NCBI GenBank assembly: GCA_028564675.1
Contig: JAOVVO010000081.1
Location: forward strand, 1-64,000
DNA from: Onchocerca lupi
Lineage: Eukaryota > Nematoda > Chromadorea > Rhabditida > Onchocercidae
DNA length: 64,000 bases
Direction: 5' to 3'
The notes under the pieces were generated by a model. It had not been told where the DNA came from. It saw nothing but the letters and a program-made list of their open reading frames with translations, and searched no databases. The position numbers and the translations under genes are program-made. How positions within the stretch are numbered: the stretch's first letter is position 1; every line of letters begins with the position of its first letter. Shown here piece by piece: positions 1 to 12,179 of this stretch.

Positions 1-1830
1 TTTTTAACTAGTCGTACGCTCACAATACGCTACGCGACAAAGGATATACTTAAGTAATTTTGTTACGAAGTATTCCTTTTTTTTCTAATACAAATCAACT
101 ATTTATATCTCGCAAAAAAAATTCGCGACAATACCTGTTGTTTTCTTTGATAATGCAATTTTTAAATTGTTCCAATGCCTTTTCGTCATCTTGGTCATTT
201 GGTTTTTCTTGGATCCCTATTACCTCCAATTTCCAAAACTGATCAATGTCTGGATTGGTAATAACAGTGGTTACGTTAATAGAATTAATATTAAAACAAT
301 CAGATTTACATGACATATTGGTATAACCACAACCTGTTATTATAGGTCCGACATTAGTTTGAAGTAGATAGAATCCTGATGACATGCGATGGCATTTGTA
401 CGGTTGCATAAATTCAAGGAAATAATCATTTCCAATTATAATGTCGGGTCTTCTCCAGTACCCTTCTGACTCATCTAATTGCTTCTGGCGTGTGATATAA
501 TTTATATCATAAGAAGTTGGAGCAATAATTTTGTAATTTTTCTGTTAAATAGTCTAATACATAAGCATTTATATTTATGATTTTAGGTTCTAAAGTTCCG
601 ATTTCTACCTTATTAGTTTGGTAAGACTTGGGAAATTGGTTACCGAAAGAAAAGAGCTTTAATTCTTCCTTCGTAGTTTCGGTTAGACTTAGACGATTAG
701 CTAGCTTTTTTGACACAAAGAATGATTGGGAACCTGGATCAAATAATACTAGTGCTTCTTCTTGAGTCCCCAGTTGATTTGGGTTAACTGCTTCAATTTC
801 TTTGCACATTAATAAAACCTTCCTACCTTGATGGTTAACTTGTTGATTTAGTGAATTTATAATAATTGTTGAATTTGCTTCTTCTTCGTTGGGACCATTA
901 TTGATAGGCCATATTTCTTGTAGCACAACGCCGTATTGTGTTGGCCTTTGCAGTGGAAACATATACGTTTCCTTTGTTTGCAATTACTTGTTGCATGGTT
1001 CGTGCGGAAACAGTTAGTGCATGCCTTGAGCTCCTTCAAGCGTTCGAATCGTTCTTCAATTCGAATCGTTCGAATCGTTGTTTAGCCGTGATGAAATTTG
1101 GGCATTCATTATTCCAATGATTTTTGTTACAAAATATGCATGGCCTTTTTTCTTTGTTAGACTTCGTTTTATTACTTGATTGAAGGTTTTTCGCGTCAGT
1201 TAATTGTTTTGTTATGAATAAGGCGGAGTTCCCCTCCCCTTTTGAAAATGAAGTACCTTTCTTGGACTTGGTTCCTTTTGGGGAATTTGATTCCTATTTA
1301 CTTCTTCATTTCTCTGAATCAATGTCATTAGAAATTTTCGTAAGCTACTTACCGTCCAAGTTTCTCTTTCTGTTTTCATCTGATAGACTTTATCCAAAAT
1401 CCATGGTGGTAGTCTGCTTTCGATTGTTGCTTCAATACTGGAATATTCCAGATTCTCGCCCAATGCTTCTAACTGTCGAATGATTTTTTCCATCGTTTCG
1501 ACTTTTGATTTCCATTCTTTGTCGTTCCATTCCTCGTTATATAACGATTTCTTTATAGTAGCCGGACTACCATATTTATTGATTAAGACCTGCCTTATTA
1601 ATTTATAATTCTCTGTGGCTACCTCAAATCCTCTTATAGCCTCCAATGTTTCTCCTTTTAAACATGATATCAAATAAGTAAGCTTTTGAATGTTTGGAAT
1701 TTCCTGAAGATGTATAGCTGCATTAAAGCTATTCCAAAATTCTCGCCACAGCTTTAGATCTCCACTAAAAGTTGGTAATGGTAACTGTGGCAAATTGATT
1801 GTTCTTCTTTTAACAACTGAAATTAAATAA
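1..1830 (-). mobile_element. BEL/Pao LTR retrotransposon fragment (gag to start of pol), decayed, runs off the left edge
   Basis: Minus-strand reading gives the typical BEL/Pao order. A DUF1759-like gag block (~1212-1830) contains LPTFSGDLKLWREFWNSF. Two CCHC zinc knuckles follow (~1140-860; CIFCNKNHWNNEC, CTNCFRTNHATSNC and CFHCKGQHNTALC). A DUF1758 retropepsin domain (~840-540) has the active-site-like LFDPGS. The start of pol (~530-95) carries PDIIIGNDYFLEF and FWKLEVIGIQEKP...DDEKALEQF, hallmarks of nematode Pao polyproteins. Reverse transcriptase and integrase would lie beyond position 1. The frame breaks in the knuckle region, where a short repeat based on CGATTCGAA has expanded (~1045-1085), again near 530 at the protease/pol junction, and by a stop near 95. 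It is therefore a defective copy. A possible LTR lies to its right at 2159-2760. Confidence 0.9.
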
Positions 1831-2158
1831 TGATTTTATATTCCATTCCTTAGCAATCTATTTAGCAATAATTTGACCATTTTCTATAGGAAAAAATTTT
1901 AGAAATTTTTTGCATCATTTCTGAAGAAAAATATTATTTTGTGAATGATTATAAATTCAAAACAAATTCAATGAATAGGATCATTCAAAATGCAAAAATC
2001 TCCGTTTCTAATTAAATTGTAGAAGCATTGTCAGATTATTTCTGTTTTCCATCAAAAATCAGAGCTATTATATGCTAAAAATTATTTAACACGAATGTGC
2101 TCATTAAGATATAGCATATGTTAATTGTATGTTTGAATCGTAAATCATAATTTATGTT

Positions 2159-2760
2159 TGTAAAGTAACTCAAAACATTTTTCATGACATAATTCTTTTC
2201 AAATCTCATCATTTGTTGAAGATCAAACAACAATCATTCACTGATATTGTTTTAAAATATTTCTGTCACCTTTCACGTTAATTAAATTTTAGTATTATTT
2301 TTTATGCATCCAGCACAAGAGAAATAAAACATCGAAAAAAAGTAGAACAGAAAAGCAACGGCGAAGAAAGAACTAGAGTTAATTACTTAGATTATTTTAA
2401 TTAATGTGCTGCAAACATTCAAATAATTTATATTTAAGGTATGAAGAAATGATGATAATAGAAAATACTATTGCAGTAAACAATACAAATTGCATTTGTC
2501 ATGTTGCATTCCAAACAGCACCATTTACAATGAAAAAATTCTGTGTCACTTCATAAAACATAATATTTGAATTCCTGTGTTGGTTTCTAAAATTAAATTA
2601 TTCCAATTTATTTGAATCTCTGCTAACCTCTATAAAATCAATTCTAGATTAATGTTTTAATTTTATTTGAAAATTTTTCATTTCTGCTAAAGCATAAAAT
2701 GATATCATTTTTCAAGTTTTCTACAAAATTATCAAGAAGATGAGAAGTTCCGATTTAACA
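2159..2760 (-). repeat. Putative BEL/Pao LTR, copy 1 (direct repeat with 13133-13738)
   Basis: About 600 bp match 13133-13738 in the same orientation with only scattered differences. The shared stretch includes ATGCATCCAGCACAAGAGAA and TTATATTTAAGGTATGAAGA. Similarity stops abruptly at both ends. Read on the minus strand the unit starts TGTTAAA and ends TTTACA, the TG...CA form of LTRs. It lies ~330 bp upstream of the gag block in the element's own direction, where a 5' LTR belongs. I see no convincing primer-binding site after it, so the LTR reading is an inference. The repeat itself is seen directly. Confidence 0.7.
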
Positions 2761-2924
2761 GTGGCAATTTTTTGGCGGCTTTAACTATAAAGTAAATGTG
2801 ACTAAACAACGGAAATATATAAAAAAAATAAGCAGTTAAATTTATAAGACACAAAACTTTCAACGAATGAGAGATTTCTCGATAGCATAATAATTTCGTT
2901 CAGTTATTTAGATTCATTGTCTTG

Positions 2925-5834
2925 TCAGAATTTTTTGTAACCAACTATCGCATACACTGGACCCGGATTTCTCCTAGCCTTCGACGTGGAATCGCAGTAA
3001 ATTACGCCAGTTTCGGCTAACTCAGAATCAGACAACCGTAAGATAACCGGTTGAATACCAAATATCTCTCTGAAAATAAAATTGTGAAAAATAATAATAT
3101 CCGCTATAAATTATTGAAAAAATTGAATTTCCAAACCTGAATATCTCCTCACTATTCGTTGGTTCCATCGATTCTTTTGTAAAATGGAATGGGATTATGT
3201 GATGGCTTTCGAGGAAATCTAGTTCAGACTGCAAAAGAAAGCTATTGAAAAAAATGGCACACAAAATTGATAGGAAACAACAATAAATTGGGAAAAAATT
3301 TTAAATTCACAAATTAACTTGCAATCAACAAATTAATTAACTGTAAATATGGTGATGATTTCATTGAACTTCATCTTACTGATATTTATAATCAGTTCCA
3401 ATTTAATAAATTTAAACTGAGGAAATTAAAAAAAAAAAGAATGTGTAATAGGTCAAACCTTCCATATTAAAAGCTTCTCCCTCAATTTTTCTTCATCAGT
3501 TGTTTCTACAAGAAACGTCGACGTTTCAACGTTGCTACCACTGAATATCACAAACAGACGATGCATCCTGAAATTATAATTATATGAAACAGAACATTAA
3601 TATCCGTTAGATATTTTCTACTTGATTGGTTCGGACATGATATCTTTAATAATGTTTCTATCAAATCCTAAACTCCGATCACGTTTTTGTCAGTACAAGT
3701 GATCAAGAAATTTGAATTACCATTCACTCCATAGCTCGTCAATGTGCAAAGCATAACAGATAGATACAGAACGGTTTTCTATAAACGGAACGATATAAGA
3801 ATTTATATCCGATTCTATATCAGGATTTTCCTCAAAAGCAATAATAAATTTCGCTTTGCGCTGAAAATTTTTGCAGTTCTATTTGTTTAATTATGTTATC
3901 AATTCATTCGGCTACAAAATATCATCGATAACAAAAGCATATGATCATTTAAATTAAAGAAAAATGGACAAAAACAGTTAGAAAATTAATAAATGCTTTC
4001 AAAATTCAGAAAAGAGAAAATATATAATAATTATTACCATCTTCGATTTATCTGCAGAGAGGAACTCGTATCTGCAAAATAATTACCATCAAAAAAAATT
4101 GGATAGCTAATTATTAATGATTGACAGCTATTTTTTGTTTATTATTTATCAGCAACATAGCCAAGTGATTATGCTATCATATCCTGTTTTAGGAATCTAA
4201 TTCCAGGCGAATAGTTAGGTTATTGTGTCAAATTATATCGGTCAAATGATTTCGGATAAATGAAACATTGCTGTCAATTCTACTGTCCATCTCGAATTCA
4301 ATGATAATCATCATCAGTCAAATGCAGGCTAACAATAACACTACAATGTAATTGATGTAGCAAAGCGGATGATTAGCTATTGTTCTTGATATTATCATAA
4401 TAGTATGTTCAAAAGTTCAAATAATCACCTCTGCCAAAGCATTTTAATGCTACACGATTACTTCTACTACTGTCAGAGATGACGAAGGAATTTGATGAAA
4501 CAAACTGATCACCGGACATATTCAAAATAACTGAATCTCAGCAAATATTATCAGAAGATGAAAAAACATTATTTTGAATAGAGAATATTACTTACTCATC
4601 ATCACGATAGATGGCATCTACAAACGCATTGTACATCTGTGGAATAATTACGGCGCTTCGTGGATGGTTGTTACCTAACATTCCATCTGAAAAAAGGTGA
4701 TATTTTACTTAATGATTTATGCAAAAAAAAAAATTGAGATTTTATTTGATTTAGCTGGAATTCAATTGAATGCTAAATTAATAAATATGGAATTGCTTCA
4801 GCAGAAATGTGAAATTCAATGAAATTACTTACAAAATGGGTATCTGAAAGATATTTGAAAATGACTGTTATGTGGGACTATTTGGAAACTTCTCGAAAAC
4901 CTTGACACATGTTGTTTCGATGTCTTATCATAACAATCATCAAAGAAAAGAGCAAATTCAGGTTGCCATTTTTGAAGCTAAAATGAGCCAAGTTTGCGCA
5001 ATCTAATTCAATCTAATTTTTTTTCGATGATTGATAGTTTTTTTAATGCATTTTTCGCTGCTTTCCGCAAGTTCAACCTTCAAATAACAGAATGATTGAA
5101 TTGTTTTGGAAAATAGAATAAAGATATGTTGAAAATTTTTTGATTTTTAAAGAATTAAAGAATGAGAAAGATTTACATCAATGAAGTTTGATGAAAACAA
5201 TCAAATAAAATAAAACAGTATTCTAATAAAGTCAGCTTTTATATTTGTAAGTTTCATTAATAGAAATTTACCATTAAAAAGTCAGGTGTGTAAACTTCGC
5301 GTTCATGTGTGGAGAAGATCTGCTGATCAGTTATACCACTTACTGTACCATTCGTGATAATTAATGGCTTAATCCGTTCATTCAACACTTTCTTTGCAGG
5401 TTCACAAAGCGATTTACAAGTTCTTTAATGAGATAAATTAAAATTCAAAAAATTGATGGCAGATTGACCTTTTCATTCCAATCAAAGAAGCGCACATAGT
5501 TTGAAAGTAAGTGAAAATTTAACAATAAATTTACGAATTGAATTTAAAAAACTAACGTGGCAACAGAAAGCAAATCGCCGTTGGTGTATGTAACAAAATA
5601 TTTCGTTATTTCTTTCTGTATTGGATAAGGAGCATTCACCATAATATTTAAATCTTCGTACTTCCCATTGAATCCATCATAACCATCTGTTTCTTCTAAA
5701 TTATTTTAATTTTGCAAAGTTTAATTAGTCGGATGAAAGAAATCTTGAAATTTACCTGTAGGAGTAGTAGTAGTAATTGGTCCACCGTTGATTGCAATGA
5801 AACAAAGAGAAATAAGTAACAATGTAAAATGCAT
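2925..5834 (-). CDS. Unrecognised secreted protein, ten exons
   Basis: I assembled this gene from exons bounded by GT..AG sites. Approximate exons, in order: 5834-5756, 5695-5562, 5424-5274, 4979-4836, 4687-4598, 4072-4037, 3862-3721, 3568-3461, 3231-3138 and 3070-2925. Phases join without stops into ~375 residues ending GYKKF-stop. The start MHFTLLLLISLCFIAING is a clear signal peptide, followed by a short Thr/Pro stretch, so the product should enter the secretory pathway. There is no membrane segment. Cysteines are few (TCKSLCEP, FDDCYDK, YPFCDG, SICYAL, IYCDS). An AG lies ~17 bases before the ATG and could accept a spliced leader. I do not recognise the family. It may be nematode-specific, with a mixed alpha/beta fold suggested by alternating hydrophobic stretches such as AKFIIAFEENPDI and RLFVIFSG. 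Confidence 0.75.
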
Positions 5835-7780
5835 TTCCTTCACTTCCGAGAATTTCTGGGAACGAAAATGATCTAATGAAGTTGAAGTACTTTATTTAAT
5901 CATTAATTATTATACTTATATTTTTTAGTTGAAGAATTCGAGCTTGTTAATACTATATGCGTTGCACCTAACATTTCCTAACGAAAGAATAATTCTGATA
6001 TTTTTGAGCAAAATTTAGCTTTTCCCGCAAATTTCAGAGATTAAATCAAAATTTTGATTCTCTATAACTTCAAAATTCTAATTTTCTGTAACTAACTTGT
6101 TTATCGTGAAATAAACATTGTTGCAATTATCAAAAGCAACATGCAAAAAAATTTTATCAGTTTTTGGTAAAAGGATTGAAACAGGAAAATCGTCAAAATT
6201 TTCGAAAAATATTCGTATAATTTGATATGAAAGTATTGGGATTGTGAAAGATAACATTCGATTGTGAAAGATAACATTCGCGACAATACAATAAGCAAAA
6301 AATGAATTCGAAATGGAATGTGAAAATTTATATGCTGCAATAATTAAGTCATCAGTAAAAAACTTTGGTCCAAAATTTGAATGATCCAGTTAATTAACAT
6401 GCAAAAATTTCTGAATGGCACTTCGGGAAGAGAAATGAAGGAAAGAGATTACTGTACATTTTTTGACAGTTTGATCCCTCTGTTGAATGGAAATTCATTT
6501 TTTGAATAAGCTACTAAACCCAAACTAACCCTATTATTCTTGTCTTATATGCTTTGAATTCTATTCTTTGGAACATGGAAAATTCGCCAACTTTACAATT
6601 TTCAATGCGATTTTCCAAGTACTCAGTATGCGATTTTCCAAGTACTCAGTTTTTTAATATTTGATTGTACCTTTCGTTCGAAAAATTATTTATTTTTTAA
6701 TAAAGGCTTAAGTCGTTCATTCTGAATTATTCTCATTCACGACATTTTTGAATGGTCGTTTTTGATTTCAGAACTTCGATTAATTTCTAGCTATGCCTTA
6801 CTTTTTAGATTCTGACATTGCCGTTTGAATGCTTTTCTCTATCTCCATGATTCTAGCACTACTTACTTTAATTTCTTAGCAGTAAGATTAATTCATTAAA
6901 ATTATTATAAACCATAATCAGTTTTAGAGTTATGAAATATTTGCAAATCCTCTAAAAAAGAATTGTTAAATTACAGAAGAAAGCACAGTTACAAAAATAA
7001 AATATAAGATTGTCAAAATAAATAATTTTTTTACAATAAGACCACAAATTAGATGTAAAATACAGTGAAACATGATCAAAGATTGCATGAAATGATGCAT
7101 TTATAAAATAACTATGGAATCCTCAAAAGTGAAAAAAATTCTCGCACTGTCACTTTATTTACCTTTGTTTCGTTATAATCAACGGTTCAATTTCCATCAT
7201 TTAATTTTTTTCAAGTACTGATAACACATAATGACAAATTTTTAAGTTTTTTCATAAAATGAAGTTTAATTGTTCAAGTCTAGTATCAAACTTATTTTAG
7301 AATTATAGACTGATAATTATAAACTGAAAAAGCAAAAAGGAATGTAATTTTTGGGATGTTTCCTCTGAAAGCAATCTGTTCTTTTAAATAAAGCGAATAA
7401 AGTAAATGATTTTGTGAGCGAAATTATTAGCTTCGCAAGTTTAAATAATTTTTTTTTTTTTTTTTTTTGAAGATTATTTTTTGCGCACTAATGCTGCATA
7501 AGAATGAAGTTTCAAAAAATTGATGAGTTATTGTTGGAAAGATGAAATGAAATAGATTATTTTACATAAATTTCTGTGATTCAGTATGCATATAAGTGCA
7601 TACATGCCTGCTTGAATGCATATATCCGCGTTATATCTAACGAATTTCGAATATTTATGTTTTTGCGGCACTCATTTTATCTATTCTTTGCTTTTTGCTA
7701 CCTGCTGTTCTCCTTTTAATTAACTGTCAATGTAATTTTAAATTTGTTTTGAAGAAAATATTTTACGAATAAAATTTGAA
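5835..7780. other. Intergenic stretch without a recognisable gene; two short perfect tandem duplications
   Basis: Only AT-rich sequence, short meaningless ORFs and poly-T (7449-7468) are visible. Two perfect two-copy tandem repeats occur. A 20-bp unit, GATTGTGAAAGATAACATTC, lies at 6240-6279. A 23-bp unit containing GCGATTTTCCAAGTACTCAG lies at 6605-6650. These look like recent slippage or repair duplications. Confidence 0.6.
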
Positions 7781-8356
7781 TTATGCCAAAAAAAGTGAGT
7801 AGTCTTTTCCTTTTTAATGCTCTTTTGAATTCTTGTGTGAAATTTATTTATTATTTCTTCTATCTTAGTTTTTTAATTTCATTATCATAATCTGCAAACC
7901 CGTATTTCGCAATCTTTTAATTCTCTTCGACAATACTGAATTTTTCTGTTGGATGAAATATTGATATTGCAGAAATAATCATGACTTTTATTTGCATAAA
8001 TTTACATAAATTTATGATTTTTGATAAGACCATGAAAAAGGGTTGTCACCACTTTACAAAATATTCGCATTACTGTCAAGCTTTTCCAGTTCACTTTTTT
8101 TTTCCTATTAATCGTTTTTTACCGCTAATTTAAACAAGAAAAGAGTTTGCCACAATTGTGCAAAAAAAAGATTAAGAGCACTAGGATATTTGATCATAGA
8201 TCGTGTGTTCGCAGAAATGCTTAAGATCAGTCTCCAAAGAACTTTCCCAATCAGTGTAGCATTTATTTGATTACTTATTAGAACTCATTCTTCTTTGATT
8301 TAAATTTGTTTGGTGAAATAATTTTTCTTTTTTTTTTTTTTCAAAATATTTTCCAG

Positions 8357-8461
8357 AATTCCACTTCAAATTCTATATTTCAAGCATTTGCCAATTTATC
8401 GATGAAATTGCTCGCGAATATGCTGCCTGCATGGCAACTATATTGCCATCATGCACCGCAC
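8357..8461 (+). pseudogene. Possible upstream exon of the zinc-finger pseudogene
   Basis: A TTTTCCAG acceptor is followed by ~105 bp that are open in two frames and end CAGGTAATAG, a fair donor. One frame reads ICQFIDEIAREYAACM, which has protein-like composition. A short ATG segment, ATGCCAAAAAAAGTGAGT, at 7784 could be an earlier exon. The region lies on the same strand just ahead of the decayed zinc-finger array, so it may belong to the same dead gene. This is speculative. Confidence 0.3.
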
Positions 8462-9004
8462 AGGTAATAGCAAGTAAATAACTGTTGCATTGACTATAAA
8501 AATTAAATGTTTCTAAATTTTATAAAATTTTTTTTAGTCAAGAGCAGAGTTTTCTTCTGTGAAGAGAAATTAAGAACAGAACTCATCGTCCTTATCAATT
8601 CTACTTTTACTTTTAAAGCAGTCAATGTTTTGCATTTAACAATCTATAGCATAACATCAATGCACAATACAGAAAACAATTTAATACCATGAATCATTTC
8701 AAAAATATCATTCCGTCAATCTTTTTGTGTGTTCACATCATCCTTTGCTTCAAATCAACACAATAAAGCAGCAAAACTGATGTATCAGTTTTTGTTCAAA
8801 ATATTATTGTAATTCTCCGAATTACTATTTAAGTATAGCAATATCAAACGATTATGCAGTGTTGTTTTTCAAAGATTTCACAATGCATATATTGATAACA
8901 ATAGAAATTTTTCGTAATGAATAAGAAATTTTAAAATTCAAAGATTTTTAGAGAAATAATCATCAAATCACTCATATTATGAAATAAATCATTTGTATGA
9001 TTTC

Positions 9005-9605
9005 AGATATCAAATGAAACTCATCGACCAGTGCAAGCAAGAATAACTAAGATCAATAGGAACAAAAAAATGACTCAAAGGAATTGGATTTAATTCGGCA
9101 CCAGAAATCTTCAAATAATATAAGTGACGGATAGTTCGAATATTCTTTCAATCTGCAATCTCGCAATGAGACAAATATTGATGAAAACCCACTTAAATGC
9201 ATTCTATATGGCAAAGATTTTGCACAGCACAAAAATCTATTGAGACATCGGAAGATACATGCAAATGAGAAAATGTTCAAGTGTAATATATGCAACACAA
9301 AATTCAATCAGCGCTACGTATGAATGTGCATAAACGAATATATACAGGCGAAAAACCGTACAAATGCCCGGCAATGAATTCAATGATAATAGAAATCTGA
9401 ACAAGCATAATTCGACTCATGCACTTGAAAAATCATTCAAATGTAATCTATGTGGTAGAAATTTCGCATTGCGCAGTTATCTAAAGCAACATGATCGAGA
9501 AGTACACATGCAAATGAGAAACTGTTCAAGTGCAATGCATGCAGCAAAACATTCAATTGGCACTGCATTATGAACAAACATAAGTGGATGCATATGACTA
9601 AATAA
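9005..9605 (+). pseudogene. C2H2 zinc-finger protein pseudogene
   Basis: The plus strand encodes at least four C2H2 fingers and their linkers, but in changing frames. From ~9184: NPLKCILYGKDFAQHKNLLRHRK, where the second zinc cysteine has become Tyr. Then MFKCNICNTKFNQRY runs into a stop. A frame change leads to MNVHKRIYTGEKPYKC with a canonical TGEKPY linker. Another change leads to SFKCNLCGRNFALRSYLKQH, and a last one (~9510) to LFKCNACSKTFNW...HKWMH. A TTTCAG acceptor at ~9005 starts a stretch that runs into a stop near 9090. Such proteins are normally DNA-binding nuclear transcription factors. The three frameshifts, the internal stop and the lost cysteine make this copy non-functional. 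Confidence 0.85.
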
Positions 9606-9681
9606 AAATTCAAATATGATATACGCGGGTAAAGAATTCTGGTGAAATGGTAATTTGCTAAAACATCAAAGGAAAATATAG

Positions 9682-9682
<1 letters not shown>

Positions 9683-9716
<34 letters not shown>
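9683..9716. repeat. (CT)n microsatellite
   Basis: About 17 uninterrupted CT units directly follow the zinc-finger pseudogene. A second, shorter CT run lies at ~10003-10023. Confidence 0.95.
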
Positions 9717-9719
<3 letters not shown>

Positions 9720-9776
9720 AGAGACACTGTACAGCGACTACAGCAGCAAATGATGTTTTCAACACAGCTGTAGTAA

Positions 9777-9960
9777 TCTATATAAATAAAAATGTAAAAT
9801 GCTGTTTGTTATGAATGAGAAAAACTCCGGAAATTCTCCATCGATTGCTTTCAAATTTCGATAAAACTCGCATTCGAATAGACGCGTGTTTCTATATAGA
9901 CGTATTTACTTTTTTTTCACGTTTCACGTCCGTGACAACTAAAAGTAAGTGAGAGTTTAT
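9777..9960 (+). mobile_element. Helitron-like 5'-end repeat fragment, copy A
   Basis: This segment begins TCTATATAAATAAAAATG, the 5'-TC form common at Helitron starts. It continues with CGATTGCTTTCAAATTTCGA, GCATTCGAATAGACGCG and CGTCCGTGACAACTAAAAG. The same ordered motifs recur at 57748-57930, with roughly 75-80% similarity by eye. The copy stops in CT-rich sequence and no helicase remnant follows, so it is a fragment. The repeat relationship is seen directly. The Helitron assignment rests on the resemblance of the leader and on remnants beside copy B. Confidence 0.5.
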
Positions 9961-11289
9961 TGACTTCGCCTTCCCTTCTTTCTCTTACTCTACCCTATCT
10001 CCCATCTCTCTCTCTCTCTCTCTTTCTTTTCAATTCTCTCCTCCTTGCAACATGCTGACCAAATCTGTTGAATGAAAAGATTGCTTAAAATTTTCCTGGA
10101 AATAAATGTTCAGAGGAAAGAAGATCATGAAACGTACGACAATTGTTGCAGTTCGAATACTAAGCATTTGAATGTTTTCACAGATCAAATGAGAATTTGA
10201 ACAATGAGCAGTAATTAACATAAATGAAAATTCAGTAATCAATTTTGCATTACTTATCCATATATAACAGGAAATGATAAGCGTTACTGCTAAGAAAGTC
10301 AAGAGTTGTAATAATAACAATTGTAACAGACAGCAATTAAATCAATCATAATTACAATATTGATTAATATAGTATGAAAACTGTTAGGCTTGAAAGTTAG
10401 GCCAACTTTTTTTGCTATTTACATTGCTATTGATCACATATTAATGAATTACCATTAATAATATATTAATGAATTTCAATTTAAGAAAAGTTTGACCATT
10501 TCTATGCAGTTGATGTTTGCTTATTGTATGCAATTAATTATTATTTTTTTTAATTTGGAAGTGTAACAAATCTATTGGCAAAAATATCATAAAATGCTAC
10601 CAGCAGAATCACTAATTTTTTCATGCGAAAAACTTGCTACATATTTCATATCCAATTCCTCCTAGATAATTTCATCTAGTTACGGCTTGTTATAAACGAA
10701 TTTCAATTTTTTTAATTGAGGAAAAGTTTAACGAAATTAGCAAAAACTTTAAGATTTGTTTTGATAAAATCACAAAATGCTATGAATGAAAATTATAAGC
10801 GACAATTTTGATCTCCATTGCTTTTCTAACGACAAATATCAAAAATATATAAACTATTTGAACTTGGTTATTATGTATAAAATTATGTAAATTATTTATG
10901 TATATGATTAACCAGGAATCAATATTTCAACAAATCATTCAAGATAAATTCTACAATTCCGCTCTTTTCATGTCAAAGATCGGTTTAAACTATGAAATGA
11001 ACATAAAATTTATTAAAAACGAATCTGAGAAGATAATTTTGTAATGATAGACAGGATGGAGATGACTTTTAAAACAAAAAAGGAAGCCTTTTATTTTATT
11101 CAAAAAGTTTGACTGTTTTTAGAATCTAATCGATTTTTTGTGAACAAAACTTGATTTTGAATTTTTGATGAGATGATATTGGATGTCGGAACAACCGAAT
11201 ACTAGGAAGTGATTTTTTCCCCGAAATGCAAATGATTAGTAACATTTTTGCAGGTGCATTCATTTTTTTTTTTTTTTTTTTTTTTTTTT
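9961..11289. other. Intergenic stretch, no gene recognised
   Basis: AT-rich sequence with no supported exon. One minus-strand ORF at 10030-10320 begins with a hydrophobic stretch but has no splice context or family resemblance. A long poly-T run (~11264-11290) ends directly at the candidate solo LTR. Confidence 0.5.
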
Positions 11290-11587
11290 TGCAACTCTAA
11301 TCTACACCAATATAAATTTAACGGCGCAGTTGTATTGCGCTAATCCGAACTTCCTTCTTTTACCATTTTTAAAATTAATCTTACCAGTGAGTGGTGGTTT
11401 CCGTTTATTTAAAATTCCCTTATTACCTCCTTTCTATTATATTAGTAATCTTATCATTAAATTTGCTTTATTAATTAATTCATTATTTGTAATTGTGTAA
11501 TCTCGTGTTACCAAATTTTTCTGATAATAAATGGTTTAATTACCCAAGTTTGAGATTCGACCGTGCTACGTGACAATTTTCCCGACA
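11290..11587 (-). repeat. Candidate solo LTR (TGTCGGG...GTTGCA)
   Basis: Read on the minus strand, the segment begins TGTCGGGAAAATTGTCACG, a start I associate with nematode BEL/Pao-type LTRs. It contains an AATAAA in its middle and can end in TTGCA at the poly-A/T boundary, giving a ~298-bp TG...CA unit. The base composition is more mixed than in the flanks. No clear target-site duplication is visible because the left flank is poly-T. A single copy in this window cannot prove it. Confidence 0.35.
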
Positions 11588-12179
11588 TTGATTGATATGC
11601 ATTGCTAAACGTAAAATATTTGAGATAAACTCATTGTATTAATAATGATTTTTATGGCTGCTTTGATTTAATTGTATCACATGTAATTACTGTTGCGGCA
11701 TTTTCGTTGATGATAAAGAGATTAACAAACAAATCAATCATTAATTTATATTTGTATGGGTTGATTTTTTTCTGATTTCTAGATTAGTGAGAATAAAGTA
11801 TGAAATTTTTTTTCTTTTTCCAATCAATAATTAGAAATTATTTTCTTATTTTTAATCTGTCACAAAAAACACAATGGTCATAATTTTCATGATTAGTACC
11901 TTTTCGTTTTTTATTCAGAAAAGCGCAATCATACTAATGCCTAAGCTTAAACATTAGGCTTAGACTTTTCATGATAAAAATTATCACAAAATATTTTGAA
12001 GTTTTTTTTGATTCGAATCAAATTAAATTTTTCTTAGGTTTTTTACTCTTTTCACGTCATTGAAACTTTGTGCTCTTTGATTCGTTAAATATTCCTGTCT
12101 CTGTATTGATTGTGCTGAAACTAATGATATTTATGTATTTTTGAAAAATATGTTTTTAAATTGGGAATTCTGCCAAGTT

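Noticed and set aside
10030..10320. 96-codon minus-strand ORF starting with a hydrophobic stretch
   Set aside because: No splice context, no family resemblance and biased composition; likely chance.
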